DNA of 64,000 nucleotides, taken from contig NZ_JAUTWQ010000001.1 in NCBI RefSeq assembly GCF_046719735.1, forward strand, positions 496,001 through 560,000, written 5' to 3'. The DNA comes from Halobacillus_B rhizosphaerae (GTDB lineage Bacteria > Bacillota > Bacilli > Bacillales > Halobacillaceae). This document shows positions 60,851 through 64,000 of the stretch, in pieces. The position numbers were made by a program, and so were the translations under genes. Below the pieces are notes generated by a model that saw only the letters and a list, made by a program, of their open reading frames with translations, was not told the DNA's origin and searched no databases. The stretch's first letter is position 1. Each line of letters opens with the position of its first letter.

Positions 60851-62041
60851 ATGGAATTAGCAAAACGTGTACAATCTCTTACTCCATCCAGTACGCTTGC
60901 GATTACGGCAAAGGCAAAAGCATTAAAAGCTGAGGGTCACGATGTTATAGGACTTGGAGCGGGAGAACCTGACTTTAATACTCCAGAGAATATTCTAGAA
61001 GCAGCGAAACGTGCAATGGATGAAGGACTGACAAAATACACTCCTTCAGGCGGTGTACCTGAATTAAAGAACGCAATTACGGCTAAAATGAAGAGAGATC
61101 AAGGTTTAACTTACTCTAACGAACAGGTAATTGTGACGACAGGGGCCAAACATGCGCTATTCACTTTGTTTCAAGTGCTCTTGAACAAAGGGGACGAAGT
61201 GATCGTGCCTGCTCCCTACTGGGTCAGCTATCCGGAACAAATTAAGCTCGCTGAAGGAAATCCGGTGGTTGTACCCGCAAGTGAAGAAAATAATTTTAAA
61301 ATCACTCCCGGGGATTTGAAGCAAGCCATTACTTCAAAAACTAAAGCCGTTATTATAAATTCACCTAGCAATCCTACAGGGATGATGTACTCTAGAGAAG
61401 AACTTCAAGCAATAGGGGAGGTCTGTCTTGAGAATGATCTGCTGATTATATCAGATGAGATCTATGAGAAATTGATTTACTCTGAAGAAGATCATGTGTC
61501 TATGGCGCAACTGTCCGACGAGCTTTACGCTAATACAATGATCATTAACGGAGTTTCCAAATCTCATTCCATGACGGGATGGAGGATTGGCTACGCTCTT
61601 GGGAATAAAGAAATTATAAAGGCCATGACAAATATGGCCTCTCATTCTACATCAAATCCAACATCTATTGCCCAATACGCAGCTCTTGCTGCCTATACAT
61701 CTTCTGAAGAACAAGTATTTCAAATGCGTGAAGCCTTTAAAGAACGTTTGAATGCATTGTATGGGTGGTTAACAGAAATTCCAGGAGTGAAGTGTGTAAA
61801 ACCGTCCGGAGCTTTCTATCTGTTTCCTAATGTTAAAGAAGCATCTGAGCAGTGTGGATTTAAAAATGTAACAGCGTGGGTTGAAGCTCTTCTGGATGAA
61901 GAGAAAGTTGCTTTAGTGCCTGGTGCAGGATTTGGAGCACCGGATAATGTAAGACTTTCCTACGCTACATCGCTCGATCAATTAGAAGAAGCTGCTAAAC
62001 GTATTCATACGTTCGTAAATAAACATCAATTAAAAGAATAG
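60851..62041 (+). CDS. aspB: Aspartate aminotransferase
   Basis: A 396-residue PLP enzyme of class I. It has PSNPTGMMYS, the PLP lysine in NGVSKSHSMTGWRIGY, and the AGEPDFNTPENI N-terminal motif typical of the Bacillus-type AspB. ATG 60851 follows AGAGGAGTG. asnS begins 14 bases later, so aspartate and asparaginyl-tRNA synthesis are adjacent. Confidence 0.95.
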   Translation: MELAKRVQSLTPSSTLAITAKAKALKAEGHDVIGLGAGEPDFNTPENILEAAKRAMDEGLTKYTPSGGVPELKNAITAKMKRDQGLTYSNEQVIVTTGAKHALFTLFQVLLNKGDEVIVPAPYWVSYPEQIKLAEGNPVVVPASEENNFKITPGDLKQAITSKTKAVIINSPSNPTGMMYSREELQAIGEVCLENDLLIISDEIYEKLIYSEEDHVSMAQLSDELYANTMIINGVSKSHSMTGWRIGYALGNKEIIKAMTNMASHSTSNPTSIAQYAALAAYTSSEEQVFQMREAFKERLNALYGWLTEIPGVKCVKPSGAFYLFPNVKEASEQCGFKNVTAWVEALLDEEKVALVPGAGFGAPDNVRLSYATSLDQLEEAAKRIHTFVNKHQLKE

Positions 62042-62055
62042 CTGGAGGTATTATT

Positions 62056-63348
62056 GTGAAAACAACGATTGCGGAAGTATCAAAGCATGTAGGGGAAGAA
62101 GTGACCATTGGGGCTTGGCTGGCTAATAAACGTTCCAGTGGTAAAATTGCTTTTCTTCAATTACGTGATGGAACAGGGTTTATGCAAGGGGTTGTCGTTA
62201 AAGCAGACATCGATGAGGAAAAATTTCAGCAGGCGAAAGCACTCACACAGGAATCTTCCCTTTATGTTACTGGAGAAATCGTTAAGGATGAACGTTCTCC
62301 ACTGGGATTTGAAATGCAAGTAAGTGATTTTGAACTCATTCACGAAGCTGTAGACTATCCAATCACTCCTAAAAATCATGGAACTGAGTTCTTAATGGAT
62401 CATCGCCATCTATGGCTGAGATCAAAACGCCAGCATTCAGTTATGAAAATAAGAAATGAAATCATTCGAGCGACTTACGAATTTTTCAATGAAAAAGGGT
62501 ACGTTAAAATTGATCCTCCTATTTTGACAGGGTCTTCAGCAGAAGGGACTACCGAGCTGTTCCATACGAAGTATTTCGAAGAAGATGCTTATTTGTCTCA
62601 AAGCGGACAGCTTTATATGGAAGCCGCTGCTATGGCTTTTGGTAAAGTATTCAGCTTTGGTCCTACATTCCGTGCAGAAAAATCTAAAACTCGTCGTCAT
62701 TTAATAGAGTTTTGGATGATTGAACCTGAAATGGCATTCCTGAATCATGAGGAAAGCTTGGAAGTACAGGAGCAATATGTTTCCCATATTGCCCAGTCCG
62801 TTTTGAAAAATTGTAAAATTGAACTGGATACACTAGAACGGGACACTACACAGCTTGAGAAAATTCAAGCTCCTTTCCCGAGAGTCAGTTATGATGAAGC
62901 TATTCAGCTTTTGAAGGACAAGGGGTTTGATGATATTGAATGGGGCGAAGACTTTGGAGCTCCTCATGAAACGGCAATTGCAGAAAGCTATGATAAACCT
63001 GTGTTTATTACTAATTATCCAGCTGATATTAAAGCATTCTATATGAAACCGGATCCTAATCGTCCGGAAGTTGTCCTTTGTGCCGATTTAATTGCTCCAG
63101 AAGGATATGGAGAAATTATTGGTGGTTCTCAGCGGATAGATGATCTAGAGCTTATGAGAGAACGTTATGAGACACACGGATTAACGGGCGATGCTTACCA
63201 ATGGTATTTACAGCTTAGAGAATACGGAAGTGTCCCGCATTCCGGTTTTGGACTAGGATTAGAAAGAACGGTTGCCTGGCTGTCTGGGGTAGAGCACGTA
63301 CGTGAAACTATTCCGTTCCCTCGTCTTCTTAACCGTTTATATCCATAA
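62056..63348 (+). CDS. asnS: Asparagine--tRNA ligase
   Basis: A 430-residue class IIb aminoacyl-tRNA synthetase. An N-terminal OB-fold anticodon domain (1-100) precedes the catalytic core with motif 2 (GPTFRAEKSKTRRHLIEFWM) and motif 3 (GFGLGLERTVAWL). The Asn-specific 'EFWMIEPEMAF' separates it from AspS. GTG 62056 follows TGGAGG by 7 bases. No T-box leader is seen upstream. Confidence 0.96.
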   Translation: MKTTIAEVSKHVGEEVTIGAWLANKRSSGKIAFLQLRDGTGFMQGVVVKADIDEEKFQQAKALTQESSLYVTGEIVKDERSPLGFEMQVSDFELIHEAVDYPITPKNHGTEFLMDHRHLWLRSKRQHSVMKIRNEIIRATYEFFNEKGYVKIDPPILTGSSAEGTTELFHTKYFEEDAYLSQSGQLYMEAAAMAFGKVFSFGPTFRAEKSKTRRHLIEFWMIEPEMAFLNHEESLEVQEQYVSHIAQSVLKNCKIELDTLERDTTQLEKIQAPFPRVSYDEAIQLLKDKGFDDIEWGEDFGAPHETAIAESYDKPVFITNYPADIKAFYMKPDPNRPEVVLCADLIAPEGYGEIIGGSQRIDDLELMRERYETHGLTGDAYQWYLQLREYGSVPHSGFGLGLERTVAWLSGVEHVRETIPFPRLLNRLYP

Positions 63349-63362
63349 GAGGCTAGACTATT

Positions 63363-63400
63363 AACACCGCTCGTTCTGCTGGAACGATGCCGGTGTTTTT
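63363..63400 (+). terminator. Terminator of asnS
   Basis: AACACCG (63363-63369) and CGGTGTT (63391-63397) with an inner TCGTTC/GAACGA helix, then T residues. Confidence 0.88.
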
Positions 63401-63451
63401 AGGTTCAACGTGCGAATACAGCAAGATGTTCATAAGTGAGGTGAAGCACAA

Positions 63452-64000
63452 ATGGCAAAGTATCAAAGCTTTCAAAGTATTTTATCTGATCAAATAACAT
63501 TTCCTAAGCAGCTTCTTACGAATTATCTTAGACTCGGTATAGAGGAGAAAGAGCTAGTGGTTACGATGCAGATCTATCGGTTTTACCTGGAAGGAAACGC
63601 TTTTCCGACTCCAGAGGAACTTTCCCAGTATTTATCATTCTCAAGTCAGGAGTGCTCTAAATCTTTAAGAAGTTTAATGCAGAAGCAATTGTTAAAGATA
63701 GAGGAGCATAAGGAGGAGGGGGTTCTTAAGGAATGTTATTCTTTAGAGCCTCTCTGGGAAAAACTATTCACCTATACTCCTGTCATTCAACCAGAAGGAC
63801 AAGAATTTAATGAGAATATCTTTCCACTGTTTGAACAGGAATTCGGGCGCCCGCTCTCTCCTTTTGAAATAGAGAATATTAATATTTGGCTAGATGAAGA
63901 AAATCAATCCCCGGCATTAATTAAAGCAGCGTTAAGAGAAGCCGTTCTGATGGGGAAACTTAATTTTAAATACATTGATCGAATTCTAAGAGAGTGGAAG
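63452..64000 (+). CDS. dnaD: DNA replication initiation protein DnaD (3' truncated by window)
   Basis: The frame is open for 183 codons from ATG 63452 to the window edge. ATG 63452 is 7 bases after GAGGTGA. The N-terminal winged-helix ('MAKYQSFQSILSDQITFPKQ') and the start of the DnaD/DnaB-type helical domain ('EQEFGRPLSPFEIENINIWL') are present. DnaD loads the replicative helicase at oriC and restart sites. Position after asnS matches B. subtilis. About 50 residues are missing at the edge. Confidence 0.95.
   Translation, partial: MAKYQSFQSILSDQITFPKQLLTNYLRLGIEEKELVVTMQIYRFYLEGNAFPTPEELSQYLSFSSQECSKSLRSLMQKQLLKIEEHKEEGVLKECYSLEPLWEKLFTYTPVIQPEGQEFNENIFPLFEQEFGRPLSPFEIENINIWLDEENQSPALIKAALREAVLMGKLNFKYIDRILREWK

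Noticed and set aside
1..64000. CRISPR arrays, insertion sequences, prophage, tRNA or rRNA genes, defence islands
   Set aside because: No repeat-spacer pattern, transposase, integrase, tRNA-like cloverleaf or rRNA segment was seen; gene order is core chromosomal throughout.

Overview
The window is chromosomal DNA from an endospore-forming, low-GC Bacillaceae. Strong AGGAGG-type ribosome sites, a long co-directional gene order matching the Bacillus subtilis fer-to-dnaD segment, and many sporulation genes (cotJABC, sleB-ypeB, spoVIF, spoIVA, ypjB, prsW) support this. An acidic low-complexity tail on QcrC and generally acidic proteins suggest a moderately halophilic genus such as Halobacillus. 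That genus is inferred, not proven. I saw no rRNA, tRNA, insertion sequence, phage, CRISPR array or defence island. The window is conserved core genome with small local differences, and I found no unknown multi-gene system in it.

Layout. 1-5.1 kb: 3' part of an RsiX-like gene, an XRE regulator, fer (minus), then ypbB-recS-ypbD and a small membrane protein. 5.2-6.3 kb: cotJABC (minus). 6.4-9.6 kb: a CBS-CBS-ACT protein, a YpbG-type phosphoesterase, a CarH/LitR-like B12 photoreceptor regulator, and mecB. 9.7-14.2 kb: ddl, gudB, ypdA, ansA (minus). 14.3-18.1 kb: prsW, sleB-ypeB, ypfA. 18.3-27.9 kb: cmk-plsC, ypfD-fni, yphA-YIEGIA gene-capping subunit, der-gpsA, spoVIF, yphE-yphF. 28.4-34.0 kb: spoIVA, hbs, mtrB, hepS-menG-hepT, ndk. 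34.2-41.2 kb: cheR, aroF-aroB-aroH-hisC-tyrA-aroA. 41.3-44.6 kb: a degenerate amidohydrolase, ypiA, ypiB (reoY), ypiF. 44.7-50.0 kb: qcrABC, ypjA, ypjB, a YugP-type protease, ypjC (minus). 50.2-64.0 kb: ypjD-dapB-mgsA-bshA-cca-birA-panBCD, dinG, ypmA-ypmB-aspB, asnS and the start of dnaD.

Functional themes are menaquinone side-chain synthesis feeding the bc complex, the shikimate pathway to Phe/Tyr, pantothenate and lysine/cell-wall precursors, replication and repair accessory proteins, and spore coat, cortex and germination functions. Compared with B. subtilis, folE is not next to mtrB, the trp operon is not between aroH and hisC, and bshB1 is not between mgsA and bshA. Gained at these positions are plsC, ddl, the B12-regulator gene, a yugP-like gene and the degenerate amidohydrolase.

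The observations most worth checking are: (1) the B12 photoreceptor with a perfect palindrome beside its own promoter; (2) spoVIF, whose ribosome site lies in a hairpin that also contains a sigma-K-like promoter; (3) a perfect-consensus cre site upstream of gudB and a near-perfect one at ndk; (4) the amidohydrolase-like protein that has lost its metal ligands.
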